From Acidimicrobiales bacterium (GTDB taxonomy: Bacteria; Actinomycetota; Acidimicrobiia; Acidimicrobiales; CADCSY01), in NCBI GenBank assembly GCA_035512495.1, contig DATKDW010000094.1, positions 1 to 36,812 on the forward strand: a stretch of 36,812 bases of DNA, given 5' to 3'. Below, piece after piece: positions 1-8,943 of the stretch (position 1 is its first letter; the number at the start of each line of letters is the position of its first letter). The notes beneath the pieces are model-generated. The model had not been told where the DNA came from. It worked only from the letters and a program-made list of their open reading frames with translations, and did no database searches. The position numbers were made by a program, and so were the translations under genes.

Positions 1-288
1 GGCGAGCTGGTGGCCTTCGCCAAGACGGTGGAGGCCACCGTCGAGGCGACGCTGGCCGAGCTGAAGCCCGGCCGCGAGCTCCACACCAACGTCGAGTGGT
101 ACGCGGCGGTCGTCATGGAGCAGTGCGGCCTCCCCCGCGACCTCTTCACCCCGACCTTCGCCGCCAGCCGTGTCATCGGCTGGTGCGCGCAAGCGCTCGA
201 GCAGGCTGCCGACAACCGGATCATCCGCCCCAGCTCGCGCTACGTGGGGCCGCCACCGCCTCAGCCGGTGCCGTTGCCGGAGGCCTAG
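1..288 (+). CDS. Citrate synthase, C-terminal part (5' end outside window)
   Basis: The frame is open from the first base of the window, so the gene starts upstream and only about 95 C-terminal residues are seen. The segment reading NVEWYAAVVMEQCGLPRDLFTP, followed by a stretch ending RIIRPSSRYVGP, is the typical end of bacterial citrate synthase, where the large domain closes over the oxaloacetate/CoA site. Citrate synthase condenses acetyl-CoA and oxaloacetate in the TCA cycle; a 2-methylcitrate synthase would look similar over this short part, so the subtype is left open. The tail after YVGP is proline-rich (PPPPQPVPLPEA). The stop TAG is at 286-288, about 120 bases before dxs. Confidence 0.85.
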   Translation, partial: GELVAFAKTVEATVEATLAELKPGRELHTNVEWYAAVVMEQCGLPRDLFTPTFAASRVIGWCAQALEQAADNRIIRPSSRYVGPPPPQPVPLPEA

Positions 289-407
289 CGACCCGAGCCG
301 GAAGTCCTCCGGCTCCCCCAACCAGCGCTGCGGGCCCTCGACCTCCTGGAACGCGTCTCTCGGCGCTACCGTCGGGGCCGACACCTGGCCAAGGACGACT
401 CCCCGGC

Positions 408-2303
408 ATGCTCCTCGACACCATCTCCAGCCCGGCTGACCTGCGTCGGCTCGACCACGAAGCGCTCGACCGCCTCGCTGGTGAGATCCGCGAGTTCATC
501 ATCAACGCGGTGTCGCTCACCGGTGGCCACCTGGGGTCCAACCTGGGCGCCGTCGAGCTCACCCTGGCGCTGCACCGCGTGTTCGACTCGCCACGCGACA
601 TCCTCCTGTGGGACACCGGCCACCAGGCCTACGTGCACAAGATCGTCACCGGCCGGCGCGAGGGCTTCGCCACCCTGCGCCAGGGTGGCGGGCTCTCCGG
701 CTACCCGAGCCGCGACGAGTCCGAGCACGACTGGGTCGAGAACAGCCATGCCTCCACCATCTTGAGCTACGCCCACGGCATGGCCACCGCCATCGAGCAC
801 GAGGGCCTCGACCGCAGGGTCGTCGCCGTCATCGGCGACGGGTCGATGACCGGGGGGATGGCCTTCGAGGGTCTCAACAACCTGGGCATGACCGGCCGCC
901 GGGCGGTCATCGTCCTCAACGACAACGGCCGCTCCTACGCCCCGACCCACTCGAAGCTCGGCGAGAGCCTGGCTCGGCTCCGACTCGACCCCCGGTACAC
1001 GCGCCAGCGGGCTCGCCTCGAGCGCTTCCTCGGCGCCATCCCCGTCATCGGCGAGCGCCTCCAGCGCAGCCTGGAGTCCGCCACCGCCGCCGTGCGCGAG
1101 ATGTGGGAACCGCCGGCGTTCTTCGAGCAGCTCGGCGTGCGCTACACCGGACCGTTCGACGGCCACGACATCGCCGGCCTCGAGTCGGCGCTGCGCAACG
1201 CGGCGGAGTGGGACGGGCCCATCGTCGTCCACGTCCTCACCGAGAAGGGCAAGGGGTACCCCTTCGCCGAGGACGACGACGAGCAGCGGGGTCACGACGC
1301 GCCCCGGTTCGACCCGCTCACCGGCCCCAGCCCCAAGGACCGGCCGTCGGGCTACACCGGTGCGTTCTCCGACGCCCTGGTGGCCGCGGGCGCGTCCGAC
1401 CCCAAGGTGATGGCCATCACCGCCGCCATGCCGGGCAGCACCGGTCTGCTGCCGTTCCAGGCGCGCTTCCCGGACCGCTTCCTCGACGTCGGCATCGCCG
1501 AGCAACACGCGGTCACCGCGGCGGCGGGCATGGCCATGCTGGGGCTGCGCCCGGTGGTGGCCATCTACTCCACGTTCCTGACCCGGGCCATCGACCAGGT
1601 GATCTATGACGTCGGGCTGCACCACCAGCCCGTGGTGTTCGCCATCGACCGGGCCGGCATCACCGGCGACAACGGCGCCAGCCACCACGGGGTGCTCGAC
1701 CTGGCACTGGCCACCAAGGTGCCCGGCATGACCGTCTTCGCACCCTCGTCCGCCCAGGAGATCCCGGTGATGTTGGCGGAGGCGCTCTCCATCACCTCGG
1801 GCCCGTCACTGCTTCGCTGGCCCAACGGCGCCGCCCGCGAGGTCCCACCCGACCAGGTGGGCGCTGGGCTGCGGGCCCGCAAGGCCGTCGACGGTGGGGA
1901 CGCGGCCGAGGTCGCCATCCTGGCCGTCGGCAAGATGGTGGCAGCCGCCGAGGAAGCCGCCGGCCTACTGGCCGACAACGGCACCGTCGCCACGGTCTGG
2001 GACGTGCGCGTGGCCAAGCCCCTCGACGCGGAGATGATCGACGACGCTGCCGGCCATCGCCTGGTGGTCACCGTGGAGGACGGCATCCGCGTGGGCGGCG
2101 TCGGGAGCCAGGTCGCCGATGCCCTCGCCGACCTCAACGAGAGCCGGACTGCCCCACCAGTGTTGGTGCTCGGCACCCCGGCAGAGTTCATCGACCACGG
2201 CAGCGTGGCCCGCATACACGCCGACCTGGGCCTCGACGCCGCCGGCATCGCGGCGGCCACCACCAAGGCGCTCACCGCCGCCCGCGACCCCCTCGCCGAC
2301 TGA
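408..2303 (+). CDS. dxs: 1-deoxy-D-xylulose-5-phosphate synthase
   Basis: This thiamine-diphosphate enzyme joins pyruvate and glyceraldehyde 3-phosphate to make DXP, the first step of the MEP isoprenoid pathway. The 631-residue length is normal. Visible landmarks are GHLGSNLG (His41), DTGHQAYVHK (residues 69-78), the ThDP/metal motif GDGSMTGG with Asp144 followed by LNN, the catalytic Glu365 in DVGIAEQHA, and DRAGITG from Asp414, so transketolase-like N, central and C-terminal domains are all present. The frame is open much further upstream, but ATG at 408 is chosen because the protein then begins like other DXS proteins and has an AAGGA ribosome site at 391-395. A TACCGT hexamer at 367-372 could be its -10 element. 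Confidence 0.97.
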   Translation: MLLDTISSPADLRRLDHEALDRLAGEIREFIINAVSLTGGHLGSNLGAVELTLALHRVFDSPRDILLWDTGHQAYVHKIVTGRREGFATLRQGGGLSGYPSRDESEHDWVENSHASTILSYAHGMATAIEHEGLDRRVVAVIGDGSMTGGMAFEGLNNLGMTGRRAVIVLNDNGRSYAPTHSKLGESLARLRLDPRYTRQRARLERFLGAIPVIGERLQRSLESATAAVREMWEPPAFFEQLGVRYTGPFDGHDIAGLESALRNAAEWDGPIVVHVLTEKGKGYPFAEDDDEQRGHDAPRFDPLTGPSPKDRPSGYTGAFSDALVAAGASDPKVMAITAAMPGSTGLLPFQARFPDRFLDVGIAEQHAVTAAAGMAMLGLRPVVAIYSTFLTRAIDQVIYDVGLHHQPVVFAIDRAGITGDNGASHHGVLDLALATKVPGMTVFAPSSAQEIPVMLAEALSITSGPSLLRWPNGAAREVPPDQVGAGLRARKAVDGGDAAEVAILAVGKMVAAAEEAAGLLADNGTVATVWDVRVAKPLDAEMIDDAAGHRLVVTVEDGIRVGGVGSQVADALADLNESRTAPPVLVLGTPAEFIDHGSVARIHADLGLDAAGIAAATTKALTAARDPLAD

Positions 2304-2335
2304 CGTCCATTCGGCGCGCGGAAACCGCCGGGTGC

Positions 2336-2971
2336 CTACTTGGCGCCGGGCTCGTAGAAGGGGTTGTCGCCGGCCGAGTGGTCGGTGATGTCGATGACCT
2401 CTCGGATCTCGGGGATCTCCTTCTCGATGGTGGCCTTGATCCCCTCGGTGAGGGTCAGCTGGGCCAGGCCACAGCCCTGGCAGCCGCCGCCCATGGTGAG
2501 GTAGGCGAGGTCGTCCTCCACGCGGTCGAGGGCGGCGAAGCCGCCGTGCATGGCGAGCTGTGGGTTGATCTCGGCATCGAGCAGCTGCTGGATCTTCTCC
2601 GCCACGCTGCCCTCGAGGTGCACCGGGCCGGTGGCCATCACCTCAGGACGAGGGCGGTTGGGGTTCTTGAGGACCAGACCGGTCCCCTCGACCTCATCGA
2701 GCGAGGACCCCCGCAGCTTGTCGACCGACTCGGCGCCGACGATGACGGGCAGCGCCTCGCTCTTGGCGAGCACGTCGCCTTCGCCGAGCTCGTCGAGCGA
2801 CTCGAACGTCAGCTCGTAGGCGTACTCGGTACCGCTCTCCCCCACGCCGACCACGTCGATGCGCAGCGCCAGCTTCTCGGGCTCGGGCTCGGCGGCCCGC
2901 AGCCCGAGGATCGTGGCGCGCGCCGCGTCGGAGAGCGTCACGACGGGAAGCTGGGTCTCGACCGCGGTCAT
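2336..2971 (-). CDS. Nfu-type iron-sulfur cluster carrier (NfuA-like)
   Basis: The protein has two parts. Residues 1 to about 110 resemble a degenerate IscA/HesB-like domain. The C-terminal part is a NifU C-terminal (Nfu) domain with the cluster-binding CxxC in GGGCQGCG, preceded by LDAEINPQLAMHGG. Proteins of this build carry 4Fe-4S clusters to apo-enzymes. The N-terminal domain shows none of the A-type carrier cysteines, as in E. coli NfuA. ATG at 2971 is preferred over an upstream in-frame codon at 2995 because a TAGCCT hexamer lies 7 nt before it. It is convergent with dxs, whose product family does not need a cluster, although later MEP enzymes (IspG, IspH) do. Confidence 0.88.
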   Translation of the reverse strand: MTAVETQLPVVTLSDAARATILGLRAAEPEPEKLALRIDVVGVGESGTEYAYELTFESLDELGEGDVLAKSEALPVIVGAESVDKLRGSSLDEVEGTGLVLKNPNRPRPEVMATGPVHLEGSVAEKIQQLLDAEINPQLAMHGGFAALDRVEDDLAYLTMGGGCQGCGLAQLTLTEGIKATIEKEIPEIREVIDITDHSAGDNPFYEPGAK

Positions 2972-2978
2972 GGCGCCC

Positions 2979-2984
2979 AGGCTA
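2979..2984 (-). promoter_or_regulatory. -10 element of a leaderless promoter for the nfu gene
   Basis: On the minus strand TAGCCT lies 7 nt before the ATG at 2971, so transcription would begin at or next to the start codon. The same arrangement recurs before several other genes in this window. No clear -35 box is seen. Confidence 0.45.
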
Positions 2985-3030
2985 TCGGCGCCCACGGCCC
3001 GCTCCCCAGAAGAGGATGGATCGTCGGTGC

Positions 3031-4791
3031 TCAGCCCTCGGCCTCGGCGGCGAGGTCGAGCCAGCGCCCTTCGGCGGCGGCCAGCTCGGCCTCGACAGCC
3101 GCGATGTCGGCCCCGAGCGATGCCAGCCGCTCATGGTCGGTGCCGGCGTCGGCCAGCGCCTTGGTGAGGGCGTCGCGGCGACGTTCGAGGGTGGCGACCT
3201 CCTTCTCGGCGTCCTTCAAGAGGCGCCGGAGCGTGCTCGGTGAGCGCCCGGAGGAGGCGGCCGGGGCGGTCGCAGGACCAGGGAGCGGGCCGCTGGCCGC
3301 GCGTCGCGCCTGCTTGCCCGAGGACGCCCGTCGCCCACCCGACCCCGCCGCTCGACGAGCCATCTCCCATGCCGCGTAGCCGCCGGGGACCTCGGCGGCC
3401 GCGCCCTCGCCGTCGAGGGCGAGCACGTCCTCGACGGTGCGCTCCAGGAACGCCCGGTCGTGGCTGACCACGACGAGGGCGCCGGCCCAGTCGTCGAGGA
3501 AGTCCTCCAGGACGCGGAGCGTGTCGAGGTCGAGGTCGTTGGTCGGCTCGTCGAGGAGCAGGACGTTGGGGGCCGTCGCCAGCACGAGGAGGAGCTGCAG
3601 CCGCCGACGCTCGCCACCGGAGAGGGTCTCGATCTGGGCGAACTGGGCGTCGGTGTCGAACCAGAAGCGCTCCATGAGCCGAGCGTGCTCCCAGGTGGGC
3701 GGCTGGCCCCCGGCCACGGCGTCGCGCACCCGCTGGGCGGGGTCGAGCGCCACACCGTTCTGGTCGTGGTAGCCGAGGCGCACGGTGGATCCGTGCACCA
3801 CCCGCCCCGCCTGCGGCTCGATGCGCCCGGCGATCAGCTCCAGCAGGGTCGTCTTCCCGGAGCCGTTGGGCCCGACGATGCCGAGGCGCTCGCGTGGGTC
3901 GAGAGCGAGGTCGAGGTCGGCGACGAGCGGCGCCTGGACCGGCCAGGCGTAGGTGACGCCGTGCAGCTCGACCACCTGATCGCCCAGGCGGCGGGTGCCG
4001 AGGTCGAGGTCGAGGTCGCCGGACCGGGCGGCCGCCTGAGCCCGACCCTCGACGATGGCCGTGGCCGAGGCGATGCGCGCCTTTGGCTTGCTGGTGCGCG
4101 CCGGCGCCCCCCGCCGCAGCCATGCCAGCTCGGTGCGGGCCAGGTTGCGGCGGGTGGCCTCCGCCGATGCCGCCTGCTCCTCTCGCAGCGCTCGGGCCTC
4201 GAGGTAGCCGGCGTAGCCCCCGTCATGGGTGTAGCCGGTGCCGCGATCCAGCTCGAGGATGCGGGTGGTGACGCGGTCGAGCACGTGGCGGTCGTGGGTC
4301 ACGAGGACGAGGCCGCCCCGGTAGGCGGCGAGGTGTTCCTCGAGCCAGGTGATGGCCCCGATGTCGAGGTGGTTCGTCGGCTCGTCGAGCACCAGCAGGT
4401 CGGTGTCGTCGACCAGCACCTGGGCCAGGGCCACCCGCTTGGCCTGGCCGCCGGAGAGGGTGGCCACGTCAGCGTCGAGGAGGTCGCCCATGCCGAGGCG
4501 GTCGAGGGCCGACTCACCCGCCCAGCCGGCACCAACGGCCTCGCGGACGGTCCCCGGTGGGAGCGTGGGGTCCTGGTGGAGCACCCCAACCCGCGAGCCA
4601 CGGCCCCGACGGACGGTCCCCACCTCGGGCTCGTCCACGCCGGCAATCACCCGCAGCAGCGTCGACTTCCCGGTGCCGTTGAGGCCGACCACCCCAATGC
4701 GGTCACCCGTGGCGACGGTGACGGAGAGGTCGGCGAAGAGGGGGCGTCCGGGTCGGCTGGCGCCGACACGGTCGAGGTCGACCAGGATCAC
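3031..4791 (-). CDS. uup: ABC-F family ATPase, Uup-like
   Basis: Two ABC ATPase domains lie in one soluble chain with no membrane segments, the mark of ABC-F proteins that act on ribosomes or nucleic acids rather than transport. Domain 1 has Walker A GLNGTGKST, signature LSGGQAKR and Walker B LDEPTNHLD. Domain 2 has GPNGSGKTT, LSGGERRR and LDEPTNDLD. The linker contains ELAWLRRGAPARTSKPKARI, typical of the Uup branch, and the last ~70 residues are a charged coiled coil (LRRLLKDAEKEVATLERRRDAL onward) like the DNA-binding C-terminal domain of Uup. A low-complexity Ala/Ser/Gly stretch joins them. Uup is linked to transposon excision and branched DNA intermediates; other ABC-F roles cannot be excluded. 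The GTG start at 4791 has a TAGCCT -10 just upstream. Confidence 0.9.
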   Translation of the reverse strand: MILVDLDRVGASRPGRPLFADLSVTVATGDRIGVVGLNGTGKSTLLRVIAGVDEPEVGTVRRGRGSRVGVLHQDPTLPPGTVREAVGAGWAGESALDRLGMGDLLDADVATLSGGQAKRVALAQVLVDDTDLLVLDEPTNHLDIGAITWLEEHLAAYRGGLVLVTHDRHVLDRVTTRILELDRGTGYTHDGGYAGYLEARALREEQAASAEATRRNLARTELAWLRRGAPARTSKPKARIASATAIVEGRAQAAARSGDLDLDLGTRRLGDQVVELHGVTYAWPVQAPLVADLDLALDPRERLGIVGPNGSGKTTLLELIAGRIEPQAGRVVHGSTVRLGYHDQNGVALDPAQRVRDAVAGGQPPTWEHARLMERFWFDTDAQFAQIETLSGGERRRLQLLLVLATAPNVLLLDEPTNDLDLDTLRVLEDFLDDWAGALVVVSHDRAFLERTVEDVLALDGEGAAAEVPGGYAAWEMARRAAGSGGRRASSGKQARRAASGPLPGPATAPAASSGRSPSTLRRLLKDAEKEVATLERRRDALTKALADAGTDHERLASLGADIAAVEAELAAAEGRWLDLAAEAEG

Positions 4792-4800
4792 GGGGTCGCC

Positions 4801-4806
4801 AGGCTA
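4801..4806 (-). promoter_or_regulatory. -10 element of a near-leaderless promoter for the uup-like gene
   Basis: On the minus strand TAGCCT lies 9 nt before the GTG start at 4791. The sequence is identical to the hexamer before the nfu gene. Confidence 0.42.
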
Positions 4807-4881
4807 CCGGCGCCCCTGCGGGCCGGGGCCACGCCGCGCTCGGATCTGGCACCGGCGCAGGCCACCAGGTAGACCGGACGC

Positions 4882-6300
4882 ATGGCCCGGGTGGAGCACG
4901 ACGCGATCATCGTCGGCGCCGGTCCCAACGGCCTGGCTGCCGCCACCACCCTGGCCGAGGGCGGCGCGTCGGTCCTGGTGCTGGAAGCGGGCGAGACCAT
5001 CGGAGGTGGCGCCCGGACGGCCGAGCTGACGTTGCCCGGCTTCCGCCACGACGTGTGCTCCGCCATCCACCCCACGGGCGTCCTGTCCCCGTACCTCTCG
5101 TCGCTCCCCCTGGCCGACCACGGCCTCGAGTGGCTGCACCCGGAGGTCCAGGCCGCCCACCCGCTCGGTGGCGACCGGGCGGCGGTGCTCCTGCGCTCGG
5201 TCGAGGCAACCGCCGCCGCGCTGGGGGACGATCGCGGCTACGCCAGGGTCATCGGTCCGCTGGTCGACGGTTGGGACGACCTCGCCCCCCACCTCCTCGG
5301 CCCGCCCCGACGACTGGCCGCCCGGCCCGTGCACGCCACCCGGTTCGGGGCACGCGCCCTCCTGCCCGCAACCGTGACCGGCCGCCTCTTCGACGGCGAG
5401 CCCGCACGGGCGCTCTTCGCCGGGGTCGCCGCCCACATCGCCAGCCGGCTCGACCGCCCCCTCACCTCCGCGGCCGGCCTGGTCCTCACCGCTGCCGGCC
5501 ACGTCGGCGGGTGGCCGGTCGCCCGCGGCGGCTCCCAGTCGATCGTCGATGCCCTCGCCTCCCACCTGGCCACGTTCCCCTCCCACATCGAGACGGGCCA
5601 CCGGGTCACCGACATCGACGACCTGCCGCCGTCGAAGGTGGTGCTGCTCGACGTCACCCCTCGCCAGCTCCTGGCCATCGCCGGGCACCGGCTGCCAGAC
5701 CGATACCGGCGGCGCCTGGCCTCGTTCCGCTATGGCGCCGGCTCGTTCAAGCTCGACTACGCCCTCGACGGTCCGGTGCCGTGGACGGCCGAGGCCTGCC
5801 GCCGGGCCGGCACGGTGCACCTCGGCGGGACCATGGCGGAGATCGCCGCCGCCGAGCGCGAGGTCCACCTCGGCCGCATCTCCGACCATCCGTACGTCCT
5901 GGTGGCCCAGCAGTCGGTCGTCGACCCCAGCGTGGCGCCCGCGGGGCGGCACACGCTGTGGGCCTACACCCACGTGCCCAACGGCTCCACGGTCGACATG
6001 ACCTCGCGGATCGAAGACCAGATCGAGCGTGCGGCTCCCGGCTTCCGCGACCTGGTGCTCGCCCGCGCCGCCCGCGGCCCGGCGGAGATGGAGGAGCACA
6101 ACGCCAACCTGGTGGGGGGCGACATCGCCGGCGGTGCCGTCGACGGCCTCCAGGCCGTGTTCCGACCGCTCATCGCCTTCCGTCCCTACCGCACCCCCGA
6201 CGCCGCGGTGTTCCTCTGCTCGTCGTCGACACCACCGGGTGCCGGGGTCCACGGCATGTGTGGCCACTGGGCGGCACGCGCCGCCCTGCGTGCCTTGTGA
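4882..6300 (+). CDS. FAD-dependent oxidoreductase, phytoene desaturase/PYROXD2-like
   Basis: The 472-residue protein opens with a dinucleotide-binding fold, DAIIVGAGPNGLAAATTLAEGG, followed by LEAGETIGGGARTAEL, the Rossmann GxGxxG and second FAD contact of the phytoene-dehydrogenase/amine-oxidase superfamily. The segment FRHDVCSAIHP and the C-terminal HNANLVGGDIAGGA and GVHGMCGHWAA are typical of the NAD(P)/FAD-dependent oxidoreductase branch related to PYROXD2, whose bacterial members mostly lack an assigned substrate. No other carotenoid gene is next to it, so a carotenoid role is not supported. ATG at 4882 starts directly at the FAD motif. It is divergent from the uup-like gene across 90 bp and is followed 34 bp later by an MFS gene, possibly co-transcribed. 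Confidence 0.88.
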   Translation: MARVEHDAIIVGAGPNGLAAATTLAEGGASVLVLEAGETIGGGARTAELTLPGFRHDVCSAIHPTGVLSPYLSSLPLADHGLEWLHPEVQAAHPLGGDRAAVLLRSVEATAAALGDDRGYARVIGPLVDGWDDLAPHLLGPPRRLAARPVHATRFGARALLPATVTGRLFDGEPARALFAGVAAHIASRLDRPLTSAAGLVLTAAGHVGGWPVARGGSQSIVDALASHLATFPSHIETGHRVTDIDDLPPSKVVLLDVTPRQLLAIAGHRLPDRYRRRLASFRYGAGSFKLDYALDGPVPWTAEACRRAGTVHLGGTMAEIAAAEREVHLGRISDHPYVLVAQQSVVDPSVAPAGRHTLWAYTHVPNGSTVDMTSRIEDQIERAAPGFRDLVLARAARGPAEMEEHNANLVGGDIAGGAVDGLQAVFRPLIAFRPYRTPDAAVFLCSSSTPPGAGVHGMCGHWAARAALRAL

Positions 6301-6319
6301 GGTTGCTGCCAACAGTAGT

Positions 6320-6325
6320 TAGGCT
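6320..6325 (+). promoter_or_regulatory. Possible -10 element before the MFS gene
   Basis: TAGGCT lies 9 nt before the ATG at 6335. A TTGTGA at 6295-6300, overlapping the end of the oxidoreductase gene, could serve as the -35 box with a 19-nt spacer. The MFS gene could therefore be transcribed on its own with almost no leader. Confidence 0.4.
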
Positions 6326-6334
6326 GTCGAAGCA

Positions 6335-7717
6335 ATGGTCCAGCTGAGGCGCACCCGTGGCGAGCAGGTGGAGGGCGACCCCTCGGCCCGCCGGGGCGCC
6401 ACCTTCGCCGCCCTTCGCGACCCCACGTACCGGCTCCTGTGGGCCGGTGGCCTGGTGTCGTTCCTCGCGGTGCAGATGGAGTTCATCGCCCGCGGGTGGC
6501 TCGCCTACGAGCTCACGGGCTCGAACAAGGGCCTCGGCGCCGTCTACCTCGGCTTCGGCCTGCCGATGCTCCTGCTCACCCCGTGGGGTGGCGTGGCGGC
6601 CGACCGCCTGTCGAAGCGCAACGTCATCATGGGCTGCCAGCTGGCGCTGGCGGTGAGCTCGGGCAGCATCGCCCTGGCCGTGACCTTCGACGTCATCTCC
6701 TACTGGATGCTCATCGCCTCCGCCGTGGTCCAGGGAGCGGGGTTCTCGTTCCTCGGGCCGGCACGGATGGCCTTCACCGGAGAGCTCGTCGGTCCGACCC
6801 GCCTGTCGAACGCCATCGTGCTCCAACAGATGAGCATGAACGGAACCCGCATCTTCGGCCCGTCGGTGGCCGGCGCGCTGATCGGCATCGCCTTCTTCGG
6901 CGTGGGTGGCGTCTACTTCCTCACCACCGGACTGACCCTCGTCGCCATGGCCGTGACGTTCCGGCTGCCCGTGGGACGCCCGGCCGCCGGCCGTCCCGTG
7001 CGCTCACCGGTGGGCGAGCTGGCCGACGGGCTCCGCTACGTCGGCAGCCGCCCACTCCTCCTGCTGCTCGTGCTGACCTCGTTCGTGGTGGTCATGGCCG
7101 CCTTCCCCTACATCGCCTTCCTCCCAGCCCTCGCCCAGAACGTGTACGGCGTGGGCGCCAGCGGCTACGGCCTCATGTCGGGCGCGAGCGCCATCGGCGC
7201 CCTGACGGCCTCGATCTTCATCGCCAGCCGAGCCGACGGTCCGTCGGTGTGGCGCATCCAGGCGGTGGCGGGGTGCCTCTTCGCCGTGGCCGTGGCCACC
7301 TTGGGCTTCGCCCCGTCGTTCGCCGTGGCCCTCCTCGTCATCATGGCCACAGGTGGAGCGTCGTCGGCCTTCCAGTCGCTCAACAACGCCCTGGTGCTGT
7401 CCAACAGCGATCCCGGCTACCACGGCAGGGTGCAGTCGCTCATGATGCTGAGCTTCAGCGGCTTCGGCCTCGCCGCACTGCCGATCGGCATCGTGGCCGA
7501 CGCCATCGGGATCCGCACCACGCTCATCGGGATGGGTGGTGTCGCGCTCACCGCGATGGCTGCCTACGTCCTCCTTCGCCGGCGCATCCGGCGCCTCGAC
7601 GCCGAGGCCCGGCCGTCAGCCGAGGTCGAGGTCTCCGACGAGGTGGCCTTCGCCCGCGCCGGCGCGGTCGTGGTCCCGGCGCCGGGGCCGGCGCCCAGCG
7701 TGGTTGACCAGCGCTGA
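6335..7717 (+). CDS. MFS transporter, EntS-like (MFS_3)
   Basis: A 460-residue integral membrane protein with about ten to twelve hydrophobic helices. FAALRDPTYRLLWAGGLVSFLAVQME at the start and GGVAADRLSKRNVIM in the loop after helix 2 (the GxxxDRxxRR-like MFS signature) fit the EntS/MFS_3 group of exporters, which include enterobactin and macrolide exporters. Substrate is unknown. The last ~45 residues after LLRRRIRRLDAE are hydrophilic and Pro/Val/Ala-rich, probably a cytoplasmic tail. It ends 13 bp from the convergent LLM gene. Confidence 0.88.
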   Translation: MVQLRRTRGEQVEGDPSARRGATFAALRDPTYRLLWAGGLVSFLAVQMEFIARGWLAYELTGSNKGLGAVYLGFGLPMLLLTPWGGVAADRLSKRNVIMGCQLALAVSSGSIALAVTFDVISYWMLIASAVVQGAGFSFLGPARMAFTGELVGPTRLSNAIVLQQMSMNGTRIFGPSVAGALIGIAFFGVGGVYFLTTGLTLVAMAVTFRLPVGRPAAGRPVRSPVGELADGLRYVGSRPLLLLLVLTSFVVVMAAFPYIAFLPALAQNVYGVGASGYGLMSGASAIGALTASIFIASRADGPSVWRIQAVAGCLFAVAVATLGFAPSFAVALLVIMATGGASSAFQSLNNALVLSNSDPGYHGRVQSLMMLSFSGFGLAALPIGIVADAIGIRTTLIGMGGVALTAMAAYVLLRRRIRRLDAEARPSAEVEVSDEVAFARAGAVVVPAPGPAPSVVDQR

Positions 7718-7730
7718 GCAGTCCCCGTCC

Positions 7731-8633
7731 TCAGCGGAAGTCGGGGGCGACGCCCTCGATGAAGGCATCGAGGACCTCGCGCCGCTTCGCCGGCTCGCCC
7801 AGGGTGAAGTCGGGGACGATGAGCTCGTCGACGCCCGCCTCGGCGTAGGCCGCCACCGTCTCGCCCACCTCCGCGACGGTGCCGATGATCGTCGCCATGC
7901 CGATGGGGGACTGGCGCATGCGCTCGAGCCACGCCGGGTCGTCGCCCATGAAGAGCAGCGCCTGCGCCGAGCGGGCGATGGTGCTGGGGTCGCGGTCGAG
8001 GTCGTCGCAGTGACGCTCGAGCACCGAGATCTTGTGGCGCAGCGTCTCCGGGGTCCCCCAGACGTTCCACTCGTCGGCGTAGGTCGCGGCGATCCGCATG
8101 GTGACCCGCTCGCCACCACCACCGACGAGGAGGGGCATGGGGTCCTGCGCGGGCTTGGGCTCGAGGGGAGCATCGGTGAGGGTGTAGTGGGTGCCTTCGA
8201 AGGTCGTGCGCTCCTGGGTGGTGAGGCCCTTCACCACGGCACAAGCCTCCTCGAGACGGGCGAGACGCTCGCCGGTGGTGGCGAAGTCGATCCCGTAGGC
8301 CTCGTGCTCGTTCTGCTGCCACCCGGCGCCGAGGCCGAGGACGAGCCGCCCGCCGGCAATGCGATCGGTGGTCGCCGCGACCTTGGCGAGCACCGCCGGG
8401 TGCCGGTAGGTGTTCCCGCACACGAGGGTGCCGAGACGCACCCGCGGGACGGTGGCTGCCAGCGCCGCCATGACGCTCCAGCACTCGAGCACCCCATCGC
8501 TCACGTCCTCGCCGTTGGGCATGAAGTGATCGGCGAACCAGATGCCGTCCCACCCCGTGGCTTCGGCATGGGCGGCGACCTCGGCCACCTGCTCCCAGGG
8601 TTGCTGCGGACCGGGCCAGACGCTGAACCTCAT
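7731..8633 (-). CDS. LLM-class oxidoreductase, probably F420-dependent
   Basis: A 300-residue bacterial luciferase-like TIM-barrel protein: MRFSVWPG at the start, GWDGIWFADHFMP, VRLGTLVCGNTYRHPAVLAK and GRLVLGLGAGWQQNEHEAYGI are standard for the LLM family, and HFMPNG plus GAGWQ fit the F420-dependent subgroup common in actinobacteria. These enzymes use F420H2 or FMNH2 on varied substrates; the substrate here cannot be read from sequence. The reading frame extends 28 codons upstream, but ATG at 8633 is chosen because the barrel starts there and a TAGGGT hexamer lies 7 nt upstream. Confidence 0.88.
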   Translation of the reverse strand: MRFSVWPGPQQPWEQVAEVAAHAEATGWDGIWFADHFMPNGEDVSDGVLECWSVMAALAATVPRVRLGTLVCGNTYRHPAVLAKVAATTDRIAGGRLVLGLGAGWQQNEHEAYGIDFATTGERLARLEEACAVVKGLTTQERTTFEGTHYTLTDAPLEPKPAQDPMPLLVGGGGERVTMRIAATYADEWNVWGTPETLRHKISVLERHCDDLDRDPSTIARSAQALLFMGDDPAWLERMRQSPIGMATIIGTVAEVGETVAAYAEAGVDELIVPDFTLGEPAKRREVLDAFIEGVAPDFR

Positions 8634-8943
8634 GGCCGGCACCCTACGCAACCACCGGGTGTGGTCCCACGGGGACTCCGACGACACCACCACGACCACG
8701 GCAGGCTGAACCCGCACGACGCAGACGCCCGACGCCCTCCCCGGACGGTGATCGGGGAGTCATGGGTGTACGCTGGTAGCCGACGTCGCGTCAGAGCGTG
8801 GCCCCTGGTGCAGCGGTGACGCTGCCCGGTCGATCGGCCGCAGGCCAGCCGCCTCTCGCTGACGTCGTCACCAGAGGCTCCTGCACCACGGCCCACCAGG
8901 CCGCTTGAGGTCGGGGGCACGGCGCGAGCAGTGCGGGAGACGC
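8634..8943. other. 310-bp divergent intergenic region upstream of the helicase gene
   Basis: No gene is recognised here. Besides the minus-strand -10 at its left edge, a TGTACGCT (extended -10, TACGCT at 8769-8774) on the plus strand could start a helicase transcript with a leader of about 160 nt. Within that leader GCAGCG/CGCTGC (8810-8825) can form a 6-bp stem closed by a GTGA tetraloop. Whether the leader has a regulatory role is not known. Confidence 0.35.
8641..8646 (-). promoter_or_regulatory. -10 element of a leaderless promoter for the LLM oxidoreductase gene
   Basis: On the minus strand TAGGGT is 7 nt before the ATG at 8633, predicting transcription from the start codon itself. Confidence 0.42.

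Noticed and set aside
366-1688. Long antisense open frames opposite dxs, the helicase, the ABC-F and other genes.
   Set aside because: High GC removes stop codons from antisense frames; their translations are low-complexity His/Gly/Arg/Ala-rich and match no family.
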